Below are positions 8,742-17,039 of a stretch of DNA of 59,755 bases, piece by piece. The stretch comes from Candidatus Neomarinimicrobiota bacterium (GTDB lineage: Bacteria; Fidelibacterota; Marinisomatia; Marinisomatales; TCS55): assembly GCA_018647265.1 (NCBI GenBank), contig JABGTK010000119.1, forward strand, positions 1 to 59,755. The letters run 5' to 3'. The notes beneath the pieces were generated by a model. The model searched no databases, was not told where the DNA came from, and was given only the letters and a program-made list of their open reading frames with translations. Each line of letters begins with the position of its first letter. The stretch's first letter is position 1. The position numbers and the translations under genes are program-made.

Positions 8742-9629
8742 TTGGCAAAATACTACATTACCGTTAATCCCCATGGCGGGACAAAAAAAGGACCACGTAT
8801 CCTTGAGATGGTGATGCCGATTTTTGAATCTGCCAATGCTGAGGTTACGGTAATTGAAACAGAATATGCTGGACATACTCGAGATTTAGCACGTGAATTG
8901 GATATAACTGGTTATGACGGATTTTGTTGCATTGGAGGTGACGGAACCATGCATGAAGCGATCAATGGTGTAATGACCCGCAAGGATGGATTGCGAATTC
9001 CTATCGGCCTTATTACTGGCGGTACAGGAAATGCCTTTATGCACGATATGGATTGTCTTGATCCAATTAACGCTGCGAAACGGATTATAACGGGCAGACG
9101 TCGCTCGATTGATATTTTTAAATGTGATGCTGATGGTATTATTTATTACGGCTTCAACATTGTCGGTTGGGGCATCCCAACTGACGCCAATAATTTGGCG
9201 GAAAAAATGAGATGGATGGGGACACAACGCTATAACGTGGCTTCTATTATTGAGGTAATTCGCCATCGCAAACGATTTGCCCGAGTTGAAATAGATGGTA
9301 ATGTAATTGGTGCTGATTTTAGCTTTATTATCGGGTGCAATACAATCCATACGGGTAAGGGGATGCAAATGGCACCGCTGGCGCGATTGGATGATGGTTT
9401 GATTGACCTTATTATTGCCCGAAAAGTTGGACGAATAAAACTGCTAAGATTATTTCCGAAAGTATTTAGCGGAAAACACATTGGCGACCCTGCCGTGGAT
9501 TATCGACAAGTCAGTGAATTCACTATTAAACCTGAAGATCGAAATACGTTAAATATCGACGGTGAAATGCTGGGCAGTACACCCATTCACGTAAAAGTTT
9601 TACAAAAAGAATTGGAAGTTTTAGTATAA
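8742..9629 (+). CDS. Diacylglycerol kinase-like lipid kinase (YegS/DagK family)
   Basis: A 295-residue protein of the DAGK catalytic family. The N-terminal strand YYITVNPHGGTKKG and the nucleotide-binding CCIGGDGTMHEAINGVM are diagnostic, as is GLITGGTGNAFMHD. A C-terminal beta-sandwich ends in NIDGEMLGSTPIHV. Members phosphorylate diacylglycerol or related lipids to phosphatidate. The next gene, cdsA, uses phosphatidate, which supports a phospholipid recycling role. The start is TTG at 8742, one base after the rlpA stop codon, and no strong ribosome-binding site is visible. Confidence 0.92.
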   Translation: MAKYYITVNPHGGTKKGPRILEMVMPIFESANAEVTVIETEYAGHTRDLARELDITGYDGFCCIGGDGTMHEAINGVMTRKDGLRIPIGLITGGTGNAFMHDMDCLDPINAAKRIITGRRRSIDIFKCDADGIIYYGFNIVGWGIPTDANNLAEKMRWMGTQRYNVASIIEVIRHRKRFARVEIDGNVIGADFSFIIGCNTIHTGKGMQMAPLARLDDGLIDLIIARKVGRIKLLRLFPKVFSGKHIGDPAVDYRQVSEFTIKPEDRNTLNIDGEMLGSTPIHVKVLQKELEVLV

Positions 9630-9631
9630 AT

Positions 9632-10447
9632 ATGAAAAGTTCATTTTGGAATCGATTGCCCATTACAATTTTGGGCATTCCTGCAATTATCTATTTATTG
9701 AATGAAGGTGGAATGGTATTTGCCGGGTTTGTTACTATAGTTATTTTTCTCAGTTTAATTGAATTCTATTCTCTTAAAAAGAAAAGTGATATTTATCCAA
9801 ATAAATTTGTGGGCATATTCATGGCCTTTTCTGTTTGTTTCATCTACATTGAGTATCCACATGCACACCCGACAAATATTCTCACAAGCATTATACTGCT
9901 AATTGTGATTGGTCTTTTTATGGAAATGTTTAGTGGCCGAAAAAAGCCAATTGAAAATATTTCTGTTACACTCGGAGGTGTTGTATATATCGCGGGACTT
10001 CTTGGCGCAATGATCGCATTGAGAAATTGGGATACAATGAATGGATCTCGATTTACCATGGTAATGATATTTTCTGTCTGGATTTGTGATTCCTGTGCTT
10101 ATACATTTGGAATTCTATGGGGGAAGAAAAAACTAATAGAACGAATCAGTCCAAATAAAACTATTGTGGGATTTGTTGGTGGTATCGTTGGGTCTTTTGC
10201 CTCGTTCTACTTCATGAATACCTATGGCTTTATTCAGTATGAGCTATCTTTGATTCATATTCTAGTTCTCACCTTTATTGTAGGAGTATGTGGACAGTTG
10301 GGTGATTTTGTTGAGTCCATGTTTAAGCGCGATGCTGGCGTAAAAGATTCAGGGAAATTGCTTTTGGGACACGGAGGAGTTCTTGACCGATTTGATTCTT
10401 TAATTTTTACCAGCCCCCTTATTTTCATTTTCGTATCTTTCTTATAG
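9632..10447 (+). CDS. cdsA: Phosphatidate cytidylyltransferase
   Basis: An integral membrane enzyme of 271 residues that makes CDP-diacylglycerol from phosphatidate and CTP, the branch point of phospholipid synthesis. Several hydrophobic helices are followed by SPNKTIVGFVGG. The C-terminal CdsA signature lies in GQLGDFVESMFKRDAGVKDS, then LLGHGGVLDRFDSL. Its ATG is two bases after the stop of the lipid kinase gene, so the two are surely cotranscribed. The length agrees with the family. Confidence 0.96.
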   Translation: MKSSFWNRLPITILGIPAIIYLLNEGGMVFAGFVTIVIFLSLIEFYSLKKKSDIYPNKFVGIFMAFSVCFIYIEYPHAHPTNILTSIILLIVIGLFMEMFSGRKKPIENISVTLGGVVYIAGLLGAMIALRNWDTMNGSRFTMVMIFSVWICDSCAYTFGILWGKKKLIERISPNKTIVGFVGGIVGSFASFYFMNTYGFIQYELSLIHILVLTFIVGVCGQLGDFVESMFKRDAGVKDSGKLLLGHGGVLDRFDSLIFTSPLIFIFVSFL

Positions 10448-10544
10448 AAAATCACTAACAACCCTTTTAAAAACTGCTTGTGAAAATGTAAATTCGCCGG
10501 CTGATTTACTGAATTTATTACCAACATATGTCGAGAGAATATTT

Positions 10545-11876
10545 ATGGCTAATGTAACAATCACAGGATATGGTGACGATTTAACCATTAATGGCGTTCG
10601 CTTGGGCGATTTGACGCCGTCCCAACATGAAAAAATTGAAAGAGAAAATGGCGGTAATAATTATAGCCCCCTAGAAGATGTCGTTGTTTCTCATGTAAAA
10701 GATTCTTCAACCTTAATTGTGCGAAAACCTGACCCTAAAGATATTTCATCATACATTGAAGAAGAATTGATTGATGGTCTTTGTTGCTATTCTGCTGTTA
10801 ACCAAGGTCAGTTAAACCAGACCATAGTGGATGCGGTTGTTAAACATTTGACGGAAGAAAAGTTGCCCACAGTCCCACGCTCTATCAGACATAAATATAT
10901 GGCAGGATTTTTGATGGCAGCTACCGGTGTAACTGGCATGGATCGCGTGGTCCCCAAAGTTGCCGGAGTTGAAGCACCCGAATTGATGTTTAAACTTTCC
11001 AGAAGATGGGGTTATCGGATAAAAGGAATTCCTAAAAATGAAGCCATTGTTGTAGCGGCTAAAGGGAATTTCCATGGAAGATCAATGACGGCAATCTCCT
11101 TATCTGACGATCCAGATGCTTATGAAGATTTCGGTCCAAAATTGTCCGGTATTGAATTGGTAGAATACAACAATATTGACGCTCTTAAATCTTTGTTTGA
11201 AGAAAAGGGAGATCGAATTGCCTCTTACATGGTTGAGCCGATTCAAGGAGAAGCAGGTGTTATTGTCCCCGATAAAGATTACTGGCCCCAAGTTGCAGCA
11301 TTATGTAAAGAGTATAATATTTTATTAGCAATGGATGAAGTCCAAACAGGATTCGCAAGAACAGGCGCAAATTTCGCCCATCAATTATTTGGTGTTAAAC
11401 CAGATCTCATGGGTTGTGGTAAAGCAGCAGGTGGTGGCATTCTACCCGTTTCATTTGTGGCGGGGAGCGATGAAGTGATAGGTGTATTAACACCGGGTTC
11501 CGAAGGCTCAACCTTTGGAGGATATCCTCTGGGTGCAGTTGTTGCTACTTTTGCCATAAAAGTGATGGAAGATGAAAATCTTGCGCAAAAGGCAGAAGAA
11601 AGAGGCGAACAATTGATATCGCGGTTTAAAGCAATGCAAGACAAGTTCCCAGATAAGGTGAAAGAAGTCCGTGGCGAAGGGTTATTGACTGCTTTTGAAA
11701 TGCATGATGAACCGAACCTTGATGGACATACCGTATCAGTTGAGCTTCTCAAACAAGGTGTTTATGCAAAAGAAACGCACCATTCCACCGTCCGGGTCGC
11801 GCCGGCATTAACCATTTCTGCAGATCAAATCGACCGCATTGCTGATGCGATTGATAATGTAGTAGCATCACTTTAA
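10545..11876 (+). CDS. Class III aminotransferase, ornithine aminotransferase-like
   Basis: A PLP-dependent class III aminotransferase of 443 residues. The body resembles ornithine-oxo-acid aminotransferase: CYSAVNQGQ, RRWGYRIKGIPKNEAIVVAA and FHGRSMTAISLS. The PLP-nitrogen-binding Asp264 is in AMDEVQTGFARTG and the Schiff-base Lys293 in MGCGKAAGGG. The first 75 residues are unusual and replace the normal short N-terminal segment. It precedes an ALDH7 dehydrogenase and lysine 6-aminotransferase, so it may act on ornithine, lysine or a related omega-amino acid. Substrate specificity cannot be settled by eye. Confidence 0.82.
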   Translation: MANVTITGYGDDLTINGVRLGDLTPSQHEKIERENGGNNYSPLEDVVVSHVKDSSTLIVRKPDPKDISSYIEEELIDGLCCYSAVNQGQLNQTIVDAVVKHLTEEKLPTVPRSIRHKYMAGFLMAATGVTGMDRVVPKVAGVEAPELMFKLSRRWGYRIKGIPKNEAIVVAAKGNFHGRSMTAISLSDDPDAYEDFGPKLSGIELVEYNNIDALKSLFEEKGDRIASYMVEPIQGEAGVIVPDKDYWPQVAALCKEYNILLAMDEVQTGFARTGANFAHQLFGVKPDLMGCGKAAGGGILPVSFVAGSDEVIGVLTPGSEGSTFGGYPLGAVVATFAIKVMEDENLAQKAEERGEQLISRFKAMQDKFPDKVKEVRGEGLLTAFEMHDEPNLDGHTVSVELLKQGVYAKETHHSTVRVAPALTISADQIDRIADAIDNVVASL

Positions 11877-11888
11877 AGGAAATTATAA

Positions 11889-13415
11889 ATGTATTCAATT
11901 TTAAAAGAACTCGGTATTCAAAAAGTAAATTACGGCGCTTGTTCGGGTGCGGGTAAATGGTCAACCTCTCAAGAGGGGGGACTCTTAGATTCGATTAACC
12001 CTGCAACTGGGGAGGTAATTGGGAGCGTTTATCAATCCACAGAGTCAGACTACGAACTGATTATTCAAGAAGCTGAAGCTGCCTTCATAGATTTTCGAAA
12101 AGTACCGGCACCGATTCGCGGTCAATTAGTACGTGAAATGGGTGATGCTCTTCGTGAGAAGAAAGACGCATTGGGCAGCCTAGTATCCATGGAAATGGGA
12201 AAGATAAAACAGGAAGGAGATGGTGAAGTCCAAGAAATGATTGATATTGCTGATTTCGCTGTTGGACAATCCCGTATGCTCTATGGTAAAACGATGCATT
12301 CTGAGCGTCCCGATCATCGTATGTACGAACAATGGCATCCTTTGGGAGCCATTGGAGTGATCTCCGCCTTTAACTTTCCTGTGGCAGTGTGGGCATGGAA
12401 TGCCTTTATCGCAGCCATTTGTGGCGATACAACTATTTGGAAGCCATCATCCAGCACACCGCTCTGTGCTATTGCAATTCAAAATATTTGTAATGAAGTA
12501 ATGGAAAGAAATGGTTATACGGGGATTTTTTCTTCTGTAATTGGTCGCGGTTCTATCGTGGGAGAAAAAATGTTAAATGACAATCGACTTCCAATGATCT
12601 CATTCACTGGTTCAACAGAAATGGGTCGTCATGTAAGTACCACTGTATCGAAAAGATTTGGAAAAACAATCCTTGAATTGGGTGGAAACAATGCCATCAT
12701 TATTGATGAAACTGCCAACCTGGATTTGGCCATTCCAGCCGTAGCGTTTGGCGCTGTCGGTACTGCCGGCCAGCGCTGTACTTCCACGAGAAGAATATTT
12801 ATTCACGAAAGTATTCAGGATACATTTATCGAAAGACTGTTGGGCGCCTATAAACAAGTGAACATTGGCAATCCTATGGAAGCTGATACTTTAATGGGAC
12901 CTTTGGTTAATGAAAATGCTGTGAGTGATTATTTGAATGCTATTGTAGCTGTAAAGGATGCCGGTGGTGAAGTTTTATGTGGAGGTGAGAAGGTTGATAG
13001 AGAAGGAAATTTTGTAACACCAGCAATTGTTAAGGCGAAAAATGAATGGGATATTGTTCAGTCCGAAACTTTCGCGCCAATTTTGTATGTGATTCCTTTT
13101 AGCACGCTCGATGAAGCTGTCAATCTTCACAACGATGTACCTCAAGGATTGTCTTCAGCAATGTTTACAAGTAATGTTAGCAATGCAGAATATTTTTTGT
13201 CCCACCGGGGCAGCGATTGCGGTATTGCCAATATTAACATTGGCACTTCCGGGGCAGAAATTGGTGGCGCATTTGGCGGAGAAAAGGAGACAGGCGGAGG
13301 GAGAGAGTCTGGATCTGATGCCTGGAAACAATACATGAGAAGACAAACGAACACCCTCAATTGGAGTGCAGAACTCCCTTTGGCGCAAGGCATTAAGTTT
13401 GATTTAAGTGAATAG
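11889..13415 (+). CDS. amaB: Aldehyde dehydrogenase family 7, probable 2-aminoadipate semialdehyde dehydrogenase
   Basis: A 508-residue NAD(P)-dependent aldehyde dehydrogenase of the antiquitin (ALDH7) type. Catalytic residues are present: Asn162 in SAFNFP, Lys185 in WKPSSSTP, Glu263 in LELGGNN and the nucleophile Cys297 in GTAGQRCTSTRR, a motif typical of ALDH7. The enzyme oxidises 2-aminoadipate 6-semialdehyde to 2-aminoadipate. The next gene encodes lysine 6-aminotransferase, which generates exactly that semialdehyde, so the assignment is well supported by context. It lies 12 bp after the aminotransferase gene. Confidence 0.9.
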   Translation: MYSILKELGIQKVNYGACSGAGKWSTSQEGGLLDSINPATGEVIGSVYQSTESDYELIIQEAEAAFIDFRKVPAPIRGQLVREMGDALREKKDALGSLVSMEMGKIKQEGDGEVQEMIDIADFAVGQSRMLYGKTMHSERPDHRMYEQWHPLGAIGVISAFNFPVAVWAWNAFIAAICGDTTIWKPSSSTPLCAIAIQNICNEVMERNGYTGIFSSVIGRGSIVGEKMLNDNRLPMISFTGSTEMGRHVSTTVSKRFGKTILELGGNNAIIIDETANLDLAIPAVAFGAVGTAGQRCTSTRRIFIHESIQDTFIERLLGAYKQVNIGNPMEADTLMGPLVNENAVSDYLNAIVAVKDAGGEVLCGGEKVDREGNFVTPAIVKAKNEWDIVQSETFAPILYVIPFSTLDEAVNLHNDVPQGLSSAMFTSNVSNAEYFLSHRGSDCGIANINIGTSGAEIGGAFGGEKETGGGRESGSDAWKQYMRRQTNTLNWSAELPLAQGIKFDLSE

Positions 13416-13452
13416 AATAAGTATAATAATAATAATTGATAGAGCGTAATAT

Positions 13453-14772
13453 ATGACAACAGTTGCAGCAGGGAATGTGCGGAACACCATTGGGAAATAT
13501 ATGCTAGCGGATGGCATGGATCTTGTTATTGACCTAGAAAAAAGCCACGGTTCATGGCTGGTCGATGGCCGTGACAATAAAGAATTCCTAGATCTTTTTT
13601 CAATGTTTGCCTCTATGTCCGTAGGGTACAACCATCCTTATGTTTTGGAGAATAAGAATAGGCTCACAGTTGCTGCGCTGAATAAACCAACTAATTCAGA
13701 TGTGTACTCCACTCAAATGGCACAATTTGTGGAAACAATAGGTCGATTGGCACAGCCGGAATATTTACCTTATGCCTTTTATGTTGAGGGTGGCGCCCTT
13801 GCGGTAGAAAACGCATTGAAAGCTGCCTTCGATTGGAAAGTGCGTAAAAACAGGGCTGCTGGGAAGCAGAATGGTGGTTCGAAAATTATCCATTTTAAAG
13901 AATGCTTTCACGGCCGATCCGGATATACATTGTCTCTTACGGATTCTCCCGATAAAAGAAAAACAGAGTTTTTCCCTAAATTTGATTGGCCACGGATTGA
14001 TAATCCTAAACTCAGTTTTCCTGAAACCGATGACGTGATTGAAAATGTAAAAAGGGAAGAGTTGAAAGCGATTGCCCAAATCACCGCCGCATTAGATGCG
14101 AATCCTGGCGAAATTGCGGGACTCATTATTGAGCCAATACAAGGTGAGGGTGGAGACAATCATTTCCGTGAAGCGTTTTTCCGTAATTTAAGAAAACTAG
14201 CTGATGATAATGATTTTCTCTTAATCTATGACGAAGTTCAAACCGGCGCAGGAATTTCTGGAAAAATGTGGGCACATCAACATTATAGCGAAGACTGTAG
14301 ACCTGATATTATCTGTTTTGGAAAAAAGACTCAGGTTTGCGGTATTTTTGCAGGCAAGCGCTTGGATGAAGTAGAAGGCCACGTTTTTAAGGAATCCAGC
14401 CGAATCAACTCAACTTGGGGTGGAAATTTAGTAGATATGGTACGATTTACTATCTATCTTGAGATAATTGAGAATGAAAAGCTCGTAGAACAAGCGGCTG
14501 AGAATGGTGCATATTTAAAACAATCCTTAGAATCGCTTCAGAAGAAACATCCGGAAGTTCTTTTCAATATCCGAAACAGAGGGTTGTTTGGTGCATTTGA
14601 CTTGAAGAGCACTGAACAACGAGATAAAGCATTAACTCTAATTGCAGAGGAAGGCGCCTTAATGCTCGGTTGTGGATATACATCCATACGATTTAGACCG
14701 CATTTAAATATATCTCAGAATGAAATTGATCAAGGCATTCATATGATTGATCGGGCATTGTCAAAACTTTAG
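13453..14772 (+). CDS. lat: L-lysine 6-aminotransferase
   Basis: A 439-residue class III aminotransferase that transfers the epsilon-amino group of lysine to 2-oxoglutarate, giving 2-aminoadipate semialdehyde. Family-specific features are FYVEGGALAVENALKAAFDWK, HFKECFHGRSGYTLSLT and the active-site CFGKKTQVCG with PLP Lys291. The PLP-anchoring Asp260 is in IYDEVQTG. The length matches Lat of actinobacteria and other bacteria. Together with the upstream ALDH7 gene it forms a two-step route from lysine to 2-aminoadipate. No terminator is obvious after it. Confidence 0.93.
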   Translation: MTTVAAGNVRNTIGKYMLADGMDLVIDLEKSHGSWLVDGRDNKEFLDLFSMFASMSVGYNHPYVLENKNRLTVAALNKPTNSDVYSTQMAQFVETIGRLAQPEYLPYAFYVEGGALAVENALKAAFDWKVRKNRAAGKQNGGSKIIHFKECFHGRSGYTLSLTDSPDKRKTEFFPKFDWPRIDNPKLSFPETDDVIENVKREELKAIAQITAALDANPGEIAGLIIEPIQGEGGDNHFREAFFRNLRKLADDNDFLLIYDEVQTGAGISGKMWAHQHYSEDCRPDIICFGKKTQVCGIFAGKRLDEVEGHVFKESSRINSTWGGNLVDMVRFTIYLEIIENEKLVEQAAENGAYLKQSLESLQKKHPEVLFNIRNRGLFGAFDLKSTEQRDKALTLIAEEGALMLGCGYTSIRFRPHLNISQNEIDQGIHMIDRALSKL

Positions 14773-14868
14773 AAGCGTTTCTTAGAAGTATCCGATTAGG
14801 TCTATTGGGTAATTCCCTTATATTCTCTTATATTCGATGGTTTCTTAAAACCTAAATAGCATTAACTC

Positions 14869-15162
14869 TTGCCTAAATTTGCACATAAATTATCTGACCC
14901 AAGGGATCCAGGATATCCTTTTTCCAATACGTTCGTTTGTTCAAATTGCAATGAACGGATATATATCAATGACTTAACCTGCCAAACCTGCGATTGTGAA
15001 TTTATTGTTTATGACAAATCTTCTATAAAAGATTCTCACGTAGACGAATCAAAGGACAACCAAAAAGCGGTTAAACCTATACCTGCAAGAATAAAAAAGA
15101 AATCGACAGCTCCCCGGTTCAAACTTATTATTATATTATTGACGATAATAGTTCTTCCGTAA
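14869..15162 (+). CDS. Zinc-ribbon protein, frame-interrupted (N-terminal part)
   Basis: Ninety-seven residues read from a TTG at 14869, since no in-frame ATG is available. Residues 23-45 form a zinc ribbon (CSNC and CQTC with 13 residues between). A charged linker follows, then a short hydrophobic end, FKLIIILLTIIVLP, before a TAA at 15160. Twelve hydrophobic residues are short for a membrane helix. The -1 frame stays open from 15075 to 15431, and its end overlaps the next gene by four bases. A heptamer A AAA AAG lies in phase at 15093-15099. The gene is therefore either frameshifted (mutation or sequencing error) or recoded. Confidence 0.55.
   Translation: MPKFAHKLSDPRDPGYPFSNTFVCSNCNERIYINDLTCQTCDCEFIVYDKSSIKDSHVDESKDNQKAVKPIPARIKKKSTAPRFKLIIILLTIIVLP
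15093..15099 (+). promoter_or_regulatory. Candidate -1 ribosomal slippery heptamer
   Basis: The bases A AAA AAG occur in the zero frame of the zinc-ribbon gene (codons ATA AAA AAG). This is the same heptamer used for -1 frameshifting in dnaX. Slipping back one base here leads straight into the open frame that ends at 15431. No convincing downstream hairpin or upstream Shine-Dalgarno stimulator is visible, so this is only a candidate. Confidence 0.3.
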
Positions 15163-15431
15163 AATTATGTCAGGCGAATTGTGGTAATGCTTCTAATTTT
15201 AAGACTATCATAAAGGGTGTTCTATCTACATCGCAATTCAGATATTACGATTCTAGCATCAATGAATTAGCCAACTCGCCTGAGAAGCCGTGGGTTAGCA
15301 CCAACTCAAGTCATTACGGAAAACTTAATGGTATTGTTTATGTAGAGCTGAAACTGGATCTTGTCTTTTTAGATGGTGACGCACCCTATTCCTCTTTTGT
15401 TCATCCTGAAAACAAGGTTACGCTTCAGTGA
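15099..15431 (+). pseudogene. Open -1 frame continuing the zinc-ribbon gene
   Basis: From 15075 to 15431 the -1 frame has no stop and no good start of its own. After the slippery site it would add about 110 residues, including YYYIIDDNSSSVKLCQANCG and a C-terminal part ending VHPENKVTLQ. I recognise no family. Its TGA at 15429 overlaps the GTG start of the pilin-like/PEBP gene (GTGA), an arrangement usual for translationally coupled genes. That argues the frame is, or recently was, translated. Confidence 0.5.
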
Positions 15432-16165
15432 AACGAAAGTCAAGTTGCGGATGGATAGGTACTGGATTTGCTATTTTGATGTTTCTCATACTATCTGTAC
15501 TCATAACATCTATGGGTGGAAAAATAATTCTTAATTCTAACCGCAGTGGTGATGCTGCCCGTCAGAAACAGGCTTATTGGAATTCCAGAGTGGGTTATGC
15601 TATCTCAAATCAAGCATCCATAAAGGGGCACGGTAGTGTCTCTTTCAGTGGAGGGAAAGTTATTTTTGACGATATTTGTGTGGTTGGTCAATCGTCGGAT
15701 GTTGTTTCTGGTGGCGCCCTGATTACATTGCAATCCAACGATTTTAATAATAATGCCACTCTATCGAGTATCCATATCAAGGACAGTGGCGGGTGTACGG
15801 GCAGCAATCAATCTCCTCAATTAAACTGGAGCGGCGTACCGGTAGATGCACAAAAACTGGTGATTATTGTTTCTGATGCGGATGCAAGTAATTACACCCA
15901 TTGGGCTGTGTATAATATTGCCCCAACCACCACGACCATAAACAGAAATACGACCGTTTTATCTGGTGCTACTTTTCTTAAAAGCTATGAAGGTCCTTGC
16001 CCGACAGCGAGCGATGGTATCAACCATCGATATATATTTAAAATTTATGCCATAAATGGTACTATTTCTCTCAATACAGGTGATGGATTGGCTGAATTAA
16101 AAGCAGCCATGCAGGGTAAAGTGCTCGCCTGTGGTCAATTATTAGGTAGGTTTCAAAGGTCCTAA
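15428..16165 (+). CDS. Pilin-like N-terminus fused to a PEBP (YbhB/RKIP) domain
   Basis: A 245-residue protein with two parts. Residues 1-60 look like a PilX/GspK-type pilin-like leader: a short basic leader, then GTG followed by FAILMFLILSVLI, with a possible prepilin cleavage between Gly13 and Phe14. Position +5 after the cut is Met, not the usual Glu. Residues 98-244 are a PEBP-family domain, with SPQLNWSGVP, IIVSDADA, THWAVYNI, GPCPTASDGINHRYIF and the C-terminal GQLLGRF. PEBP proteins bind phospholipid or other anions. The start is GTG at 15428, overlapping the upstream frame, and the stop overlaps the prepilin peptidase gene by one base. Confidence 0.75.
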   Translation: MKRKSSCGWIGTGFAILMFLILSVLITSMGGKIILNSNRSGDAARQKQAYWNSRVGYAISNQASIKGHGSVSFSGGKVIFDDICVVGQSSDVVSGGALITLQSNDFNNNATLSSIHIKDSGGCTGSNQSPQLNWSGVPVDAQKLVIIVSDADASNYTHWAVYNIAPTTTTINRNTTVLSGATFLKSYEGPCPTASDGINHRYIFKIYAINGTISLNTGDGLAELKAAMQGKVLACGQLLGRFQRS

Positions 16166-16953
16166 TGATAACAATGAATCCTATCTTTTTGAATTTAATA
16201 TTGCCATTTTTTTTCGGGACTGTAATTGGAAGCTTTCTCAACGTTTGTATATACAGAATCCCCAAGGAGTTGAGTGTGATTTATCCCGGCTCGAAATGTC
16301 CGCAATGCGATACAAAGATAGGATGGGCAGATAACATACCGATCATTGGTTTTCTATTGCTAAAAGGAAAGTGCAGAGCATGTAACAATATTATCTCTTT
16401 GCGTTATCTTAGCGTAGAAGTGTTAACTGGGATTGTGTCTGTTGTAACGATGCTTACATTTGGATTCTCTATTGAAATGACAGTTTATTTGATTTTATTT
16501 TATATTTTATTGGTTATCTCCGTCATTGATATTGAACATTTCTATATCCCCAACTGTCTAATATATGGGATATTAATCCTTTGGTTAATGTATTGGTTTA
16601 ATAATTTTTCATTATCATTCTCAATAGAATCATTTGTGGCCTCAGGAATTTTTGGTGGATTTCTATGGGCAACTCGGGTTGCAGGACAATTGGTTTTTAA
16701 AAAGGAAGCTCTTGGGATAGGTGATGTGTGGTTGGGGTTTACTTTAGGACTTTTTCTCCATTGGGGCGATGCAATAATTGCATTATATATTGCATTTATA
16801 ACAGCCGCTATTTATGGTATTGGCGGTATGTTATCTAATCGATTATTCTTCGGACAAAAGATACCATTCGGTCCTTTCTTAGCGGTGGGGGTATTCATAG
16901 AAATTATCTTAGAAACTGAAATCTATCATTTTATTGAATTATATATATTTTAA
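16165..16953 (+). CDS. pilD: Prepilin peptidase (type IV leader peptidase, A24)
   Basis: A 262-residue inner-membrane aspartic protease that cleaves prepilin leaders, and usually N-methylates them. The N-terminal GSFLNVCIYRIP is diagnostic. A cytoplasmic zinc domain follows with Cys45, Cys48, Cys70 and Cys73. The two catalytic aspartates are Asp122 (VIDIEHFYIPN) and Asp187 in GIGDVWLG. Several membrane helices surround them. The ATG at 16165 overlaps the stop of the pilin-like/PEBP gene by one base, with a second ATG at 16174. This pairing suggests that the upstream protein is its substrate. Confidence 0.94.
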   Translation: MITMNPIFLNLILPFFFGTVIGSFLNVCIYRIPKELSVIYPGSKCPQCDTKIGWADNIPIIGFLLLKGKCRACNNIISLRYLSVEVLTGIVSVVTMLTFGFSIEMTVYLILFYILLVISVIDIEHFYIPNCLIYGILILWLMYWFNNFSLSFSIESFVASGIFGGFLWATRVAGQLVFKKEALGIGDVWLGFTLGLFLHWGDAIIALYIAFITAAIYGIGGMLSNRLFFGQKIPFGPFLAVGVFIEIILETEIYHFIELYIF

Positions 16954-17039
16954 TAGAATAATCTTGATTTTCTATTCTCCTGAATACTATTTGTTATCGT
17001 AGTTTATTTCGTCTCATTCCTTGGATAAATATTACTAAA

